Source of the DNA: Xenorhabdus koppenhoeferi
GTDB lineage: Bacteria > Pseudomonadota > Gammaproteobacteria > Enterobacterales > Enterobacteriaceae
DNA: 64,000 bases
Assembly (NCBI RefSeq): GCF_900116635.1
Contig: NZ_FPBJ01000005.1
Location: forward strand, 54,460 to 118,459
Reading direction: 5' to 3'
Made by a program: the position numbers and the translations under genes. Within the stretch, counting starts at the first letter, position 1. Every line of letters starts with the position of its first letter. The notes below the pieces were generated by a model. The model saw only the letters and a program-made list of their open reading frames with translations, had not been told where the DNA came from and searched no databases. Positions 45,389 to 58,077 of the stretch are shown piece after piece.

Positions 45389-45682
45389 TAATCACACTTG
45401 CCGTGGCAACAGTAAATGCCACGGCCCATCAATACCTTTTTATCTGATAGAAAAAGTTTTGTTCTTTAATTTTAATTCACGTAAATACCTGTAAAGAAGC
45501 CCAGAGAAACTACATTATTAGTGAACTTTGCTGAATAATCAGTAGTCGTAAAAACATCGAAATAATTATGCTTAGAGCCTATCTCACCGAGCGTAATTGC
45601 CGGGGAAGGAAAATCTCCTGACAGGATAGGCTTCTTAAGTACGATTTCCCTTTCTGACTTAGGTATTAAGAGAACGTATTCA

Positions 45683-47062
45683 ATGAAAAGAAAAAACACA
45701 TTGCTTAGCGCACTCGCAATCAGTATTGGATTATCTTTAGCTTCAGTTCCAATGGTAGGCAATGCAGCTTTACCTGCTGCAATGGCCTCTCAGGAATTAC
45801 CCAGCCTCGCATCCATGCTGGAGAAAGTGCTTCCTTCTGTTGTGACAGTGCATGTTTCAGGCACTGAAGTGCAAAATCGGCAGCTCCAGTTACCGGAAGA
45901 TTTCCAATTCTTCTTTGGGCCAGGTTTTCCTTCACAAGAACAAAGAAGCCGTCCATTTAAAGGATTAGGATCTGGCGTTATTATTGACGCAGAGAAAGGT
46001 TATGTGCTGACCAATAATCATGTCATTGATAATGCAAATAAAATGCGCGTTCAATTAAACGATGGTCGTGAGTATTCAGCCAAACTCATCGGGCGAGACC
46101 CACAAACTGATATTGCACTTTTACAGTTGAAGGATGCAAAAAACTTAACGACTATCAAGTTTGCTGACTCCGATCAACTGCGCGTTGGGGATTATGCTGT
46201 TGCAATCGGCAACCCATTTGGGTTAGGGCAAACTGTGACATCGGGGATCATTTCCGCCCTTGGTCGCAGTGGGTTGAATCTGGAGGGTTTGGAAAACTTC
46301 ATCCAGACCGATGCCTCCATTAACCACGGCAATTCCGGCGGAGCATTAATTAACCTGAAAGGCGAGTTAATCGGCATTAACACCGCCATCATAGCGCCGA
46401 ATGGCGGTAACGTTGGTATCGGTTTTGCCATCCCTAGTAACATGGCCAAAAACCTTGCCGCACAGCTCATTTCAAACGGAGAAGTCAAACGCGGCATACT
46501 CGGCATTAGGGGCATAGAAATGACCGCAGACATTGCCCAAGCGCTCAAGATTGATACGCAGCAAGGTGCCTTTGTCAGCGAAGTTATACCTAAATCAGCA
46601 GCGGCAAAAGCGGGTATCAAATCAGGGGATGTACTGGTTTCCTTTGAAAGCAAAAAAATTAGCAGTTTTGCAGAATTGCGAGCGAAGATTGGCACAACAG
46701 CTCCGGGTAAAGAGGTTAAAATTGGTTTATTGCGTAAAGGGAGACCCCTGGAAGTCACAGTAACATTGGACAACAACGAAGATGGTTCAACCAAAGCAGA
46801 GAAACTGAGTAACGCCCTGCAAGGTGCTACCCTGAGCAATGCCACAGTAAAAGAGACTCAAGGCATCAAAGTGGACACTATTATTCAGAATTCACCTGCT
46901 GCGTTGTCCGGTTTACAGAAGAATGACTTAATTGTTGCTGCCAATAATACCCGTATCAGAAATATTAACGAATTGCGTAAGGTTATTGAAAACAAGCCGT
47001 CTGTTATCGCGCTGAACGTCTTGCGAGGTGACAATAACGTTTATCTATTATTGCGTAATTAA
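45683..47062 (+). CDS. degQ: Periplasmic serine endoprotease DegQ
   Basis: HtrA-family protease/chaperone of the periplasm. The 459-residue precursor has a signal peptide ending near VGNAA, the trypsin-like domain with His in LTNNHVID, Asp in DPQTDIALL and Ser in HGNSGGALIN, and two PDZ domains (about 285-360 and 390-459). Degraded-signal sensing loop LA is shorter than in DegP, supporting DegQ. It is followed by degS, separated by ERIC sequence. Confidence 0.94.
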   Translation: MKRKNTLLSALAISIGLSLASVPMVGNAALPAAMASQELPSLASMLEKVLPSVVTVHVSGTEVQNRQLQLPEDFQFFFGPGFPSQEQRSRPFKGLGSGVIIDAEKGYVLTNNHVIDNANKMRVQLNDGREYSAKLIGRDPQTDIALLQLKDAKNLTTIKFADSDQLRVGDYAVAIGNPFGLGQTVTSGIISALGRSGLNLEGLENFIQTDASINHGNSGGALINLKGELIGINTAIIAPNGGNVGIGFAIPSNMAKNLAAQLISNGEVKRGILGIRGIEMTADIAQALKIDTQQGAFVSEVIPKSAAAKAGIKSGDVLVSFESKKISSFAELRAKIGTTAPGKEVKIGLLRKGRPLEVTVTLDNNEDGSTKAEKLSNALQGATLSNATVKETQGIKVDTIIQNSPAALSGLQKNDLIVAANNTRIRNINELRKVIENKPSVIALNVLRGDNNVYLLLRN

Positions 47063-47106
47063 TCCGTTTAATATTGAAAACGCAATCTAATACCCGTTAG
47101 GCACAA

Positions 47107-47156
47107 TAGGTATCAAATTGCTGCTCGGCGGCAAGGGAGCAAATCTTCAGTCACAT
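47107..47156 (+). repeat. Degenerate partial ERIC copy adjoining a fuller one
   Basis: GGTATCAAATTG, then CGGCGGCAAGGGAGCAAATC resembles the left half of ERIC (CAAGTTGCATCGCGACGGCAAGAGAGCAAATC) with changes. It stops just before the next ERIC begins at 47157, giving a direct partial tandem. Confidence 0.45.
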
Positions 47157-47279
47157 ATACACAATGGATTTCAAGTTGCATCGCGACGGCAAGAGAGCAA
47201 ATTCCCGGGAGCATAGATAACTATGTGACCGGGAAAATAAGCGAAACCAACAAAGCTGCGACCTGAAATGATGAAATGA
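47157..47279 (+). repeat. ERIC (IRU) repeat with diverged right end
   Basis: TATACACAATGGATTTCAAG, GCGACGGCAAGAGAGCAAA, CCCGGGAGCATAGATAAC and GTGACCGGG follow the ERIC order of the copies at 6093 and 18805. The right arm is mutated (AATAAGCG, CTGAAATGATG). It fills most of the degQ-degS gap. Confidence 0.75.
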
Positions 47280-47355
47280 ACAAACACAGTATTGTGCTGT
47301 GTTTGTTCATTTTCATGCTACTCTTTTTTCACCTATTTACTTACTGAATAATGCC

Positions 47356-48417
47356 ATGCTGATCAAGTTATTGCGCTCTATAATAATAGGGTTATTAATT
47401 GCAGTCATTTTGCTGGTTGTCATTCCTTCCCTGCGTCCCAATGGTTTGAAAAACCTCCTGAGCGGCAACAACTACAGTGATGAAGTTTATAGCTTTAGCC
47501 AAGGCGTTCGACGTGCAGCACCTGCTGTTGTTAATATTTACAGTAGCAGCATGGGTAGTTTCTCCCATGAAAGCCGCGAACTTCAACCTCTCGGTTCCGG
47601 CGTCATTATGAGTGAACAAGGCTATATTCTTACAAATAAGCATGTTATCAATAAGGCTGGTTCTATCATTGTCGCTCTGCAAGATGGTCGTTTTTATGAA
47701 GCCCTGTTAGTCGGCTCAGATGGCCCGACAGATCTGGCAGTTTTAAAGATTAGTGCAATAAATATTCCCGTAATCCCGATCAATCCGAAACGAGTGCCCC
47801 ATGTCGGGGATATCGTCCTGGCAATCGGCAATCCATACAATTTGGGACAAACCATCACGCAAGGCATTATCAGTGCCACAGGGCGCGTTGGCCTGAGTCC
47901 AACACGTCGCCAGAATTTCCTGCAAACAGATGCATCAATTAATCAGGGCAACTCCGGCGGAGCGCTGGTCAATACGCTGGGAGAATTGGTCGGTATTAAT
48001 ACACTGACATTCGATAAGTCAGAATTTGGTTCAACTCCTGAAGGATTGGGATTTGCCATTCCGGAGAAACTGGCTACAACAATCATGCAGAAGTTGATTC
48101 GTGACGGGCGAGTCATTAGGGGATATATAGGCATCACCGCCAAAGAATTATCCTATATCCGTTCATCAGGCAGTAATATCAATCAAATCCAAGGCCTGCG
48201 TGTTTTTCAAGTAGCACCGGAAGGGCCTGCTGAAAAAGCGGGTCTCAAAGTTGGGGATATCATTATCAGTGTCAATCATCAGCCTGCGATTTCCCCTACT
48301 GAAACAATGGATCAAGTTGCAGAGATCCGCCCGGGCAGCGTTGTACCAGTCACCGTTTTGCGTGACGGCACATCTCTCACACTTAAGGTTATAATCGATG
48401 AGTTTGACGTTTATTAA
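47356..48417 (+). CDS. degS: Membrane-anchored site-1 protease DegS
   Basis: Senses unfolded outer-membrane proteins through its PDZ domain and makes the first cut in RseA, opening the sigma-E response completed by RseP. The ATG at 47356 gives 353 residues. One N-terminal membrane anchor (LLRSIIIGLLIAVILLV) is followed by the protease domain with His in TNKHVIN, Asp in GPTDLAVL and Ser in QGNSGGALVN, then a single PDZ domain. The frame open from 47299 lacks homology before this start. Confidence 0.95.
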   Translation: MLIKLLRSIIIGLLIAVILLVVIPSLRPNGLKNLLSGNNYSDEVYSFSQGVRRAAPAVVNIYSSSMGSFSHESRELQPLGSGVIMSEQGYILTNKHVINKAGSIIVALQDGRFYEALLVGSDGPTDLAVLKISAINIPVIPINPKRVPHVGDIVLAIGNPYNLGQTITQGIISATGRVGLSPTRRQNFLQTDASINQGNSGGALVNTLGELVGINTLTFDKSEFGSTPEGLGFAIPEKLATTIMQKLIRDGRVIRGYIGITAKELSYIRSSGSNINQIQGLRVFQVAPEGPAEKAGLKVGDIIISVNHQPAISPTETMDQVAEIRPGSVVPVTVLRDGTSLTLKVIIDEFDVY

Positions 48418-48556
48418 AACTGATTTGCTCAAATTGGCATTCTAAACATCAACCCAGCCATAAGCTGTGGAAATAAAGGATTTGAGGTTTCATGCTCTTA
48501 ATTTTCATTCTTATTTCCCCCCACCTACATCAGGCGAGGGAAAATATTAATCCTGT

Positions 48557-49822
<1,266 letters not shown>

Positions 49823-49876
49823 TCATGATTCTCTTATTTAATTCAAAGTGTGCTGTTCGCGACGAGGCAAACAGCC

Positions 49877-50131
49877 TCAAAATCCTTGAAGCTTACGATC
49901 ACGTTGCCACTGCACAGGCGTATAAGCCTTGATTGACAACGCATGAATACGGTTATCAGCAATGTATTCCATCAGAGGAGCATAAATAGTCTGCTGTTGT
50001 TTGACACGGCTCAGGCCATCAAAAATTGCACCAACAGCAATAACCTGAAAATGACTGCCATCACCGCTAACGATAACGTCATCAAGTACTAATCTTTCCA
50101 TCAGCACTTTTTTAATTTCATTAGTATCCAT
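49877..50131 (-). CDS. ibaG: BolA-family protein IbaG
   Basis: An 84-residue BolA-like protein linked to acid stress and iron-sulfur handling through monothiol glutaredoxins. The core [27 protein letters not shown] and the C-terminal [10 protein letters not shown] match the family, including the conserved His. Adjacent to murA as in E. coli, but the mla genes that lie upstream there are not present here. Confidence 0.93.
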   Translation of the reverse strand: MDTNEIKKVLMERLVLDDVIVSGDGSHFQVIAVGAIFDGLSRVKQQQTIYAPLMEYIADNRIHALSIKAYTPVQWQRDRKLQGF

Positions 50132-50204
50132 AAATTGCTCACATTCGTTGTTAGAAAATAATAGTAGATGCCTATCCTAATAGAATCCAGGCGACTCTTA
50201 AACC

Positions 50205-50248
50205 AAGAAAAACGCCCCTGTAAGATGATGGCTTACAGGGGCGCGCTG
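50205..50248 (-). terminator. Intrinsic terminator after sbcC
   Basis: GCCCCTGTAAG and CTTACAGGGGC form a strong stem followed on the minus strand by GTTTTTCTT. It lies about 110 nt after the sbcC stop and upstream of ibaG. Confidence 0.8.
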
Positions 50249-50356
50249 TTCAGGGAGCGGCTGCCGATGGCCCCCCGGTTTTGGGTATACAGCTCACGCG
50301 TCCGAATAGGCAGTTGGATCATTCAGATAATTGCCAAACTTTAGTCATTCATGTAA

Positions 50357-53300
50357 TTAAGTCAAAACCCTAAATTCTGGCGCTAATTGGCTGAAACCCA
50401 ATCCATTATTTTTTTCTACCTTAATTTGAACAGGGATACGCTCTTTTAATGCTTCTACATGGCTTATTATCCCAATAGTTTTCCCTGACGCATTAAGGTG
50501 ATCCAAAGCATCCAGAGCGATATCAAGAGTTTCAGGATCCAGTGTGCCAAAACCTTCGTCAAGGAACAAAGATTCTATCTGTGTTTTGTTGCTCACCAGA
50601 TCAGACAAGGCGAGAGCAAGAGCAAGGCTGACAAGAAAACTTTCCCCACCGGAAAGGGTTTTGGTATCCCGAACTGCATCCGCCTGCCAGGTATCAATAA
50701 CTTGTAATTCCAACCCGCCGTCATTTTTACGTTGTAAGTAGTAACGACCATGTAATTTTTCCAATCGGATATTTGCCAGATGTACGAGATGATCTAATGT
50801 CAGCCCTTGGGCAAAACGACGGAATTTAGCGCCATCAGCGGAACCAATAAGATTATTGAGATAACTCCAGTCATTATAATTTTGTTGTGAGAGTGCGATT
50901 TGCGCCAGTAACTGTTGTTGTTGCTGTCGGCGGGTTGCATCGCTGTTGAGCAGGATTTTGACCTCGCCTTGTTGCTGGTTATTGTGTTTTAACTTAGCTT
51001 CAGCCTCGGCCTGCATGGTTGATAATTGCTCGGCTTCATACTGCTCAGACAATTGCGGCTGTATTTCCGTATGCTGCTGTAATGCAACCTCAGATCCATG
51101 ATGTCGGGTTCTGGCTTGCAATTGTTGTTGTTCAAGTTTTTCTTGTAACTGTTGCAATTTTTCCCGTTGTTCCGGCTCCAATAAAACACGCTCAAAGGAT
51201 GGTTGATCAAGAAAACCTTGTTGTGCTAATCCGGACTGGAAGTGGCTAACAGCAAGCTTATGGCTGGATTCGGCTGAGATGTGGCTTTTTTCAATTTCAC
51301 TGGCAGCACCAGTTAATTGGCTCATTTTATTTTGTAGTTGTTGTAAGTGAGAAGCAGCCTGTTTGTGAGCAACTTCAAGTTCATTGGTTTTTTGTTGTAA
51401 GCCCTGACGAACGTCAGTAATGGTTTGCTCACCAAATAAATTGTGACGTTCCTGACAGGTTTGCTCCAATAACTGTTTTTGTTGCTGTTGTTGTTCATTC
51501 AAGCCATGAAGGTGGATGGCAAGCTTATTTTTTTGCTTTTCCAATTCATTGAGTTGGCTTTGCAGGGCTGCTTGTTCTTTTTGTAGTTGCTGCCATTTTT
51601 CGCGTGAATCACGGTAATTTTTTAATTCTTGTTCACGTTGTTGCAGCCAGTTTTCTGCTTCTTGGTAAGCAGGCAGTGTGAAAGGTGTTGATTGCAATTC
51701 AGTATTTAATTGTTGTGCTGTTACTGCATAATCAGCTTCTGTCTGACAAATCTCTGCGGTTTTTTCTGACAATTTTTTTTGAGCGGTATTCAGCTTGAAT
51801 TTAGCCAGTTCAATATTCTTTTCGTATATTTGAGATTGTTCACGGTTGGAGGTTAGCGTTTTTTCCGCTGTTTGATAGATTTTTTCTGCCTGCGAAAGTG
51901 CTTGCTGTTGGCTCAGATATTGCTGATAAGCGGATTGTCGCTGGCTGATAAAGTGATTAACCGATTCTGTATCCATCAGCAAGTCAGTGGACTGTAATAA
52001 CTGGCAATGATGCTCCCACTGTTTAGTGAATCCCGTCAATGTATCGTTGAATTGCGCGATATTTTGCTGCAATTGTTCGCAATGTTGTTGCTGGATCTGT
52101 TGTTTTTGCTGCAGCGCTGTCCGATTTTCTTGCAGTTGCCCAATTTGTTGGCGCAGGCTTTTCAATCGTTCCTCTGACTGCGGTAAGGCAATACTCTGGT
52201 ATTCACTGATTAGGGGATGGTGAGTTGAACCACAAAGTGGGCAGGATTCCCCTTCTTTTAATAGTGATCGTTCTTTTTCCAGACTGACAATCCGTTGTTC
52301 TAAACGTATACGATTGTCGAGATCGTCATAATGTTGCTGTTTTTCTGCTAATTGTTGGTTGGCAGTGGCGATCTGATCCGGCAAGAGTTTGAGGCACTCC
52401 TGAGATTGTATCAGTTTGGTTTGACCGTCTGCGATCGCTCTGTCTAATTGCTGGATCTGGGGCAGCAAGATCGCCAGTTTATTCTGTGATGTCAGTTGGT
52501 TCTGATAATTTTCTATATTTTTCTGTAACTGTTCCAACGGATGCTTTTGTTGCAAAACAGTAAGTTGGTTTTCAACCTTGATAAGGTTATTACGCAATAT
52601 TTGCTTTTGTTCTTGCTGTTTAACCAATTCTGCATTCAGCTTGTTTAAATGATCGGTTTCGTGAGTGATCTCTCGGGTAATTTGCTGGGTATTTTGTGTA
52701 AGTTGGTTTATTTTCGTCTGTCGTTCTTGCTGACGGGTAATTAATTGCTTCCATTCAGGCAGCTTGCTGTCCAAATTGTGGTAATAGGGATGTTGCTCGT
52801 AATAGGACTCCAGCCTTTTCTGCTCTTTATTCAGTGTGGTTGTATGATTTTGCGTGGTTTGGTACTGAGTTAGGATGTCAGAACACTCGCGGTTCTGTCT
52901 GGTTATTTCTTTTTCCAGTCTCAGCCGTTCTTTTGATTGAATATCAATTTTATGATCGAGTGGCATTACTTGCTCTGAGATGAGCTTTTCCTGTTGATTT
53001 TGGAATTGTTGATGCTCTTCCCGCGTTTTTTCTAAATGAACCAATAGCTGTTCCGCAGGTTGCAGTAATGCTTGCTGCTGCTGGCACTCATTTTCTATTT
53101 TTGTATGTTGCTCAATAAGCCGCTGTTTTTCATCAAGAGTACGATTTTGTGCATCCCATAATGAACGGATTTTTTCTGCCGGTTCGCTGGCTGCGAGTTG
53201 TTGTAATTGGGGATCTGCTACCTGAATAGCCTGCTCAGCCTGTTGCAAAAGTGACGTATTGTGTGCCAGTGATTGTTGAAGTTCATTGCGTCGGGAAAGC

Positions 53301-54043
53301 CACTGTTCGGCTATTTGTAATGCTTTTATTTGCTGGCTGAGCTGGGTTTCTTCTGTAATAAGCTGCTGTTGTTGACTTTGGTATGCTTGTTGCTGTTCTG
53401 GTGTGAGCAATTCAATAGAAGATGCTTTGGCTTGCTGAATATTGAGTTCAGATTGTGCTTCTTTATGGCGCTGATAAATTTCCTGGGACAGGAAGCCGTA
53501 AATTTCTGTTCCTGTTAGTTCTTCAAGAAGGTCTGCCCGATCTTTATCCTGTGCATTCAGGAATGCGGCAAAATTCCCCTGTGATAAGAGAATGGATTTA
53601 GTAAAACGGCTAAAATCCAGACCTGTTATTTCGGCAATTTTCTCTTTTTTATCCCGTATCTTATCTGCCAAAATCTTACCGCTTTTTTTATCTGCCAATT
53701 CAACTTTCGGCTCCTGAAGTTTGCCATCAGCTTTATTGCGGGCACGGCGTTGGCTCCAGAATGCCCGATAAGCGATACCTTTGACTTCGAATTCCACCTC
53801 AGCAAGACATTCGGCAGTATGGTGCGTCATTAATTCATTTTGGGTTGTGGAAATAGTCTCTAATCGTGGTGTTTCATGATAGAGAGCAAGACAAATGGCA
53901 TCCAGCAAGGAGGTTTTGCCCGCGCCGGTTGAACCCATAATGGCAAATAATCCATTGCTGGCAAATGGCTCTGCTGTAAAGTCAATTTTCCATTCTCCTT
54001 TCAGGGAATTGATATTTTTCAGTCGTAAACTAAGAATTTTCAT
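50357..54043 (-). CDS. sbcC: SbcCD nuclease ATPase subunit SbcC
   Basis: Rad50-like SMC ATPase that with SbcD cleaves hairpins and blocked DNA ends. The 1228 residues carry Walker A in [15 protein letters not shown] (about 36-50), a long coiled coil rich in Gln/Leu broken by the zinc hook CPLCG near residue 600, and the C-terminal signature [20 protein letters not shown] with Walker [18 protein letters not shown]. It is about 180 residues longer than E. coli SbcC, in the coiled-coil arms. Starts 17 bp after sbcD. Confidence 0.96.
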   Translation of the reverse strand: MKILSLRLKNINSLKGEWKIDFTAEPFASNGLFAIMGSTGAGKTSLLDAICLALYHETPRLETISTTQNELMTHHTAECLAEVEFEVKGIAYRAFWSQRRARNKADGKLQEPKVELADKKSGKILADKIRDKKEKIAEITGLDFSRFTKSILLSQGNFAAFLNAQDKDRADLLEELTGTEIYGFLSQEIYQRHKEAQSELNIQQAKASSIELLTPEQQQAYQSQQQQLITEETQLSQQIKALQIAEQWLSRRNELQQSLAHNTSLLQQAEQAIQVADPQLQQLAASEPAEKIRSLWDAQNRTLDEKQRLIEQHTKIENECQQQQALLQPAEQLLVHLEKTREEHQQFQNQQEKLISEQVMPLDHKIDIQSKERLRLEKEITRQNRECSDILTQYQTTQNHTTTLNKEQKRLESYYEQHPYYHNLDSKLPEWKQLITRQQERQTKINQLTQNTQQITREITHETDHLNKLNAELVKQQEQKQILRNNLIKVENQLTVLQQKHPLEQLQKNIENYQNQLTSQNKLAILLPQIQQLDRAIADGQTKLIQSQECLKLLPDQIATANQQLAEKQQHYDDLDNRIRLEQRIVSLEKERSLLKEGESCPLCGSTHHPLISEYQSIALPQSEERLKSLRQQIGQLQENRTALQQKQQIQQQHCEQLQQNIAQFNDTLTGFTKQWEHHCQLLQSTDLLMDTESVNHFISQRQSAYQQYLSQQQALSQAEKIYQTAEKTLTSNREQSQIYEKNIELAKFKLNTAQKKLSEKTAEICQTEADYAVTAQQLNTELQSTPFTLPAYQEAENWLQQREQELKNYRDSREKWQQLQKEQAALQSQLNELEKQKNKLAIHLHGLNEQQQQQKQLLEQTCQERHNLFGEQTITDVRQGLQQKTNELEVAHKQAASHLQQLQNKMSQLTGAASEIEKSHISAESSHKLAVSHFQSGLAQQGFLDQPSFERVLLEPEQREKLQQLQEKLEQQQLQARTRHHGSEVALQQHTEIQPQLSEQYEAEQLSTMQAEAEAKLKHNNQQQGEVKILLNSDATRRQQQQQLLAQIALSQQNYNDWSYLNNLIGSADGAKFRRFAQGLTLDHLVHLANIRLEKLHGRYYLQRKNDGGLELQVIDTWQADAVRDTKTLSGGESFLVSLALALALSDLVSNKTQIESLFLDEGFGTLDPETLDIALDALDHLNASGKTIGIISHVEALKERIPVQIKVEKNNGLGFSQLAPEFRVLT

Positions 54044-54060
54044 GGAGTTTGTTCTTTTTG

Positions 54061-55278
54061 TTAGTGCTGAGAAATATCATCCAGCGTTTGCTTAAACAGG
54101 GTAGTCAGGCGTTGTTTTTGAGAAAGATCGTCCATTTCGGCCAGTGCCAGACGCCGTTCAAAAACGTCTTCCACACTCAGTTCAGTGAGTGTTTCTTTAT
54201 TTTGTTCAGACAATGACAGTTGACGGACGCTTTTGCTGCGGCGTAGCAGGATAATTTCTACAGGCAACCCTTCGCTCAGGGTTTGGATGCGTTTTTGGAT
54301 ATCGTGAAGGTAATCTTGGGTTGCAACTTCAATATCGAGCCAAACAGGACGTTCTCCTTGATACTCTTTGAACGCCTGCAATTGTTCTTCTATTTGCGTA
54401 AGGTTGCCACGAATAAGCTGCATAGGCTGATAGCGCGGAATAGGTAAGAGTGTAATGCTCCCGAGTTTATCTGCCTTAAAGTCAACCAGACACACACTTT
54501 TTTCCTGATTTACCTCATCAAAACTTAGGGGAATGGGGGAGCCACTGTAGCGAATGTGCTCTGATTTTCCGATGACTTGCGGACGGTGGATATGCCCGAG
54601 TGCGATATAGTCAGCAGGCGGGAATGCCTGTGCGGGAAAGGCATCCAGCGTGCCGATGTAAATATCACGAACAGAATCCGTGGTAGCAGCTCCCACGGTG
54701 GTAAGATGCCCGGTAGCAATGATTGGCAAGGGTTGAGCAAGTTGTTCCCGCAATGCACTGGCCTGTTGATAAAGCTGGTGGTAGTGTTTGGTGATGGCAT
54801 CCTGTAACACTTGCTGTTTTTGAATGCCAGACTGCCCGGCCTGACTGGTCATAATATCCCGTGGGCGAAGGTAGGGGATCGCACAGAGAACTGCCCCCGG
54901 ATTGCCATCCTTATTATTCAGTACCTTTATTTGCTGCTCTGTACTTTCGGGTTCAGCGCTGGCAATCACCGTCGTATTCAGGTAGGAAAGCAGGGCTTTT
55001 GATTCATTGAGCGTAGCGACGGAATCATGGTTTCCCCCGAGAATGACTAGCTGACAGCCTGTAGGCTGTAGCGCTACGATAAATTTATTGTAAAGCTCAC
55101 GAGCATAGCTGGGAGGGGCACTTGTATCAAAAATATCTCCGGCAATAATTAATGCATCAACCTGATGCTGTATGATTTGTTCAATAAGCCACTGTAAAAA
55201 ATGCTTATGTTCCGCAGCACGGTTCTTGGTAAAGAAATATTGGCCAAGATGCCAGTCCGATGTATGAATGATTCGCAT
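54061..55278 (-). CDS. sbcD: SbcCD nuclease catalytic subunit SbcD
   Basis: Mre11-like manganese nuclease. The phosphoesterase motifs are in order: [46 protein letters not shown]. The 405 residues are the usual length. It is the first gene of the sbcDC operon and is divergent from phoB. Confidence 0.96.
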   Translation of the reverse strand: MRIIHTSDWHLGQYFFTKNRAAEHKHFLQWLIEQIIQHQVDALIIAGDIFDTSAPPSYARELYNKFIVALQPTGCQLVILGGNHDSVATLNESKALLSYLNTTVIASAEPESTEQQIKVLNNKDGNPGAVLCAIPYLRPRDIMTSQAGQSGIQKQQVLQDAITKHYHQLYQQASALREQLAQPLPIIATGHLTTVGAATTDSVRDIYIGTLDAFPAQAFPPADYIALGHIHRPQVIGKSEHIRYSGSPIPLSFDEVNQEKSVCLVDFKADKLGSITLLPIPRYQPMQLIRGNLTQIEEQLQAFKEYQGERPVWLDIEVATQDYLHDIQKRIQTLSEGLPVEIILLRRSKSVRQLSLSEQNKETLTELSVEDVFERRLALAEMDDLSQKQRLTTLFKQTLDDISQH

Positions 55279-55473
55279 ATTTTATCACCTATACCTATGC
55301 TCTCTCTTACTCATGATAAGCGCTAATTATAATGGGTGTATAAGGGATGTCCTGCGCAATTTGATTTCCATAATTGAATTTTCGAGCAAGTTCGCATTTA
55401 CAATTGAAATATGACAAAAGTGTGATGCATTCACTGTGAATGAGTTTGCAGATTGATAATTGAGGTATAAGGG

Positions 55474-55507
55474 TTTTCATAAAATTGTCATAAAATTGAC
55501 TCATAAT
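55474..55507 (+). promoter_or_regulatory. Pho box and promoter of phoBR
   Basis: Three 7-bp direct repeats, TTTTCAT, TTGTCAT and TTGACTC, spaced by AAAA (55474-55502), match the PhoB-binding repeat CTGTCAT, and are followed by a -10 CATAAT (55502-55507). The Pho box replaces the -35, the standard arrangement for PhoB autoregulation. Confidence 0.8.
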
Positions 55508-55555
55508 GACACAAAGTGAATGTTGCTGACTTCAATGATATTGGCAGGATCAACT

Positions 55556-56245
55556 ATGGTTAAACGTATTTTGGTAGTTGAAGATGAAGTACCGATTTGT
55601 GAAATGGTTTGTTTTGTTCTGGAACAAAACGGTTATCAGGCCGTTGAAGCCGAAGATTATGATACGGCAATAGGTAGGTTATCAGAACCTTATCCCGATT
55701 TAGTGTTATTAGACTGGATGCTTCCCGGAGGTTCGGGAATACAACTTATTAAGCAAATGAAGAGGGATAATAATACCAAAATAATTCCTGTCATTATGGT
55801 AACAGCGCGCGCAGAAGAAGAAGATCGGGTGCGTGGGCTTGATATCGGGGCTGATGATTATATCACTAAGCCCTTTTCACCCAAGGAATTGGTTGCTCGC
55901 GTTAAAGCTGTTCTTCGGCGAATGCCGCCTATAGAGGTTGACGATGTTATTGATATGGATGGGTTAATACTGGACCCATCATCTCATCGTGTTTCCAGTC
56001 AGGGGCAGAATGTGGAAATGGGACCAACTGAGTTCAAACTTCTCCACTTTTTTATGACTCATCCAGAGCGGGTTTATAGCCGCGAGCAGTTACTTGATTA
56101 TGTGTGGGGAACGAATGTTTATGTGGAAGATCGCACTGTTGATGTGCATATCCGGCGTTTGCGTAAGGCTTTAGAAGTCGGTAATCATGACAAAATGGTA
56201 CAGACTGTTCGTGGCACAGGATATCGTTTTTCTACCCGTTATTGA
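55556..56245 (+). CDS. phoB: Phosphate regulon response regulator PhoB
   Basis: OmpR-family activator of the Pho regulon. The ATG at 55556 gives 229 residues, equal to E. coli. Receiver domain with the acidic pocket VVEDE, phosphorylated Asp in LLDWMLPGG, Lys in TKPFSP; then the winged helix with [13 protein letters not shown] and [16 protein letters not shown]. The frame open from 55520 lies downstream of the -10 but is not supported by homology. Confidence 0.96.
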   Translation: MVKRILVVEDEVPICEMVCFVLEQNGYQAVEAEDYDTAIGRLSEPYPDLVLLDWMLPGGSGIQLIKQMKRDNNTKIIPVIMVTARAEEEDRVRGLDIGADDYITKPFSPKELVARVKAVLRRMPPIEVDDVIDMDGLILDPSSHRVSSQGQNVEMGPTEFKLLHFFMTHPERVYSREQLLDYVWGTNVYVEDRTVDVHIRRLRKALEVGNHDKMVQTVRGTGYRFSTRY

Positions 56246-56382
56246 TGGTGCTGAATTCGTTTATTGTTGATTGGTCATGTTGGTTTGAATGATAGCTGTA
56301 ACTGAGTAGTGGGTGGTTTCGGGTAATAGAAGTTTCGGGTCATAATGTTTTCATGCTGGAGAAACATGTTGGAGAAAATAGT

Positions 56383-57693
56383 GTGCTTGAGCGTTTATCT
56401 TGGAAAAAATTGGTCTGGGGCCTTGTGCTTTTTTGTCTGCCTGCGGTCATTTTGTCTCTTTTTATCGGTCATCTGGCATGGTTACTCGTTATTGCACTAT
56501 TTCTGGCACTGGGATGGCATGGCTATAACTTGCTGAAGTTATCCGATTGGCTATGGCTGGATCGCAGTTCGCTACCTCCTGCGGGGAGAGGAGGATGGGA
56601 GCCTATTTTTTATGGTATCTATCAGATGCAGCAGCGTAATCGTAAACGGCGTCGTGAACTCGCGTTATTGATCAAATGGTTTCGCAGTGGCGCAGAATCA
56701 TTGCCGGATGCCATCGTGATACTTACTACGGAAGGTAACATTTTCTGGTGTAACCGCTTAGCCCAACATTTACTTGGGTTTCGCTGGCCGGATGATAATG
56801 GTCAGCATATTTTCAATTTACTTCGTTACCCCGATTTTAGTCGCTATATCATGGCAAATGATTTTTCCCGTCCTTTATCTATTGAGCTGAATAACGGAAA
56901 TATGATGGAGTTTCGGTTCATGCCTTATTCAGAAAAGCAGTTATTGATGGTGGCGCGCGATATTACTCAAAAAAGAGTGTTGGAAAACGCCAGACGGGAT
57001 TTCTTCGCCAATGTCAGCCATGAGTTAAGAACGCCACTCACCGTGCTTCAAGGCTATTTAGAGATGATGCAGGATCAAGAGCTTGATAGTAAGGCCAGCC
57101 AGAAAGCTGTCAGTACCATGCAGGAACAAATCTGGAGAATGGACAGTCTGGTTAAGCAACTGCTGCATCTTTCCAAAATTGAAGCAGGACCACAAGTTGA
57201 CATGAATGAGATTGTTGATGTTCCCGCGTTCTTGACGTTATTGCGGCAAGAAGCATTAACCTTGGGAAATAATCAGTACGATATTGTATTTAATATCGAT
57301 GAAAAACTGAAAGTTTTTGGAAATGAGGATCAGTTGTGCAGTGCTATGTCAAATCTTGTCTATAACGCCATCAACCATACTCCTTTGGGAACAAGAATTG
57401 AAGTGAGTTGGCGAAGTGTCTCTCAGGGGGCGTTGTTTAAGGTGGAGGATAATGGCGGTGGGATTAGTGCGGAACATTTACCACGCCTGACAGAACGTTT
57501 TTACCGCGTAGATCGTGCACGTTCGCGGCAAACGGGCGGTAGTGGGCTGGGGCTTGCAATAGTGAAACATGCCCTGCATCACTACAATACTCATCTCGAC
57601 ATTTCGAGTGTATTAGGAAAAGGTTCTACTTTTAGCTTTCTATTGATATCTAGACTTATCGTTTCATCTAAAAATAGTTTATATAAAAAATAA
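56383..57693 (+). CDS. phoR: Phosphate regulon sensor kinase PhoR
   Basis: Membrane histidine kinase that phosphorylates PhoB. I choose the GTG at 56383, which begins [13 protein letters not shown] like E. coli MLERLSWKR and has GGAG 8 nt upstream; the ATG at 56353 adds ten residues without homology and without a good ribosome-binding site. With the GTG the protein is 436 residues: two N-terminal membrane segments, a PAS domain ([19 protein letters not shown]), His in [13 protein letters not shown], and ATP-binding N, G1 and G2 boxes ([26 protein letters not shown]). Confidence 0.95.
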   Translation: MLERLSWKKLVWGLVLFCLPAVILSLFIGHLAWLLVIALFLALGWHGYNLLKLSDWLWLDRSSLPPAGRGGWEPIFYGIYQMQQRNRKRRRELALLIKWFRSGAESLPDAIVILTTEGNIFWCNRLAQHLLGFRWPDDNGQHIFNLLRYPDFSRYIMANDFSRPLSIELNNGNMMEFRFMPYSEKQLLMVARDITQKRVLENARRDFFANVSHELRTPLTVLQGYLEMMQDQELDSKASQKAVSTMQEQIWRMDSLVKQLLHLSKIEAGPQVDMNEIVDVPAFLTLLRQEALTLGNNQYDIVFNIDEKLKVFGNEDQLCSAMSNLVYNAINHTPLGTRIEVSWRSVSQGALFKVEDNGGGISAEHLPRLTERFYRVDRARSRQTGGSGLGLAIVKHALHHYNTHLDISSVLGKGSTFSFLLISRLIVSSKNSLYKK

Positions 57694-57786
57694 TGAGTTA
57701 CATGGAATTAAATGGTAACAAAACGGGAAAAAATGATTTATTAATCAATATGACTAAAAAAGTACAAATCATATAGTGTGTATTCA

Positions 57787-57972
57787 ATGATAGATAACAA
57801 TAATCACTAATTTTTAAAATTAGTTTGGAATATTATTCTGGTTTTTGGTTTGTCGCTTGCCTTTTGGCACTATAAAAGTTTTACTTGGGGGCAGTTGTTG
57901 GCGATTCTAGCTACTATTATCACTATAGTTCTGTATCTTGCGATTATCAGTGAATATTATGTTGATCACTGA
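57787..57972 (+). pseudogene. Decayed small membrane-protein ORF
   Basis: ATG at 57787 opens seven codons and meets TAA at 57808-57810. In the same frame translation would continue for 53 codons to a TGA at 57970-57972, with two membrane segments (LVWNIILVFGLSLAFWHY and LAILATIITIVLYLAIISEY). The pattern suggests a small two-helix inner-membrane protein broken by one nonsense change. No clear ribosome-binding site precedes the ATG, so it may also be chance. The rest of the phoR-brnQ gap (57694-58077) shows nothing else. Confidence 0.3.
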
Positions 57973-58077
57973 CTGTTACATCAGAATTCAGTCTCGCCGT
58001 TGAAAATTCAAGTGTTTGCGTTAATTAGTTAATATCGCACATGCAATTCTTTTGACAAAAATAAATTAATAATCATT

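Noticed and set aside
46192..46845. 217-residue minus-strand ORF inside degQ
   Set aside because: Antisense shadow of a well-conserved protease gene.
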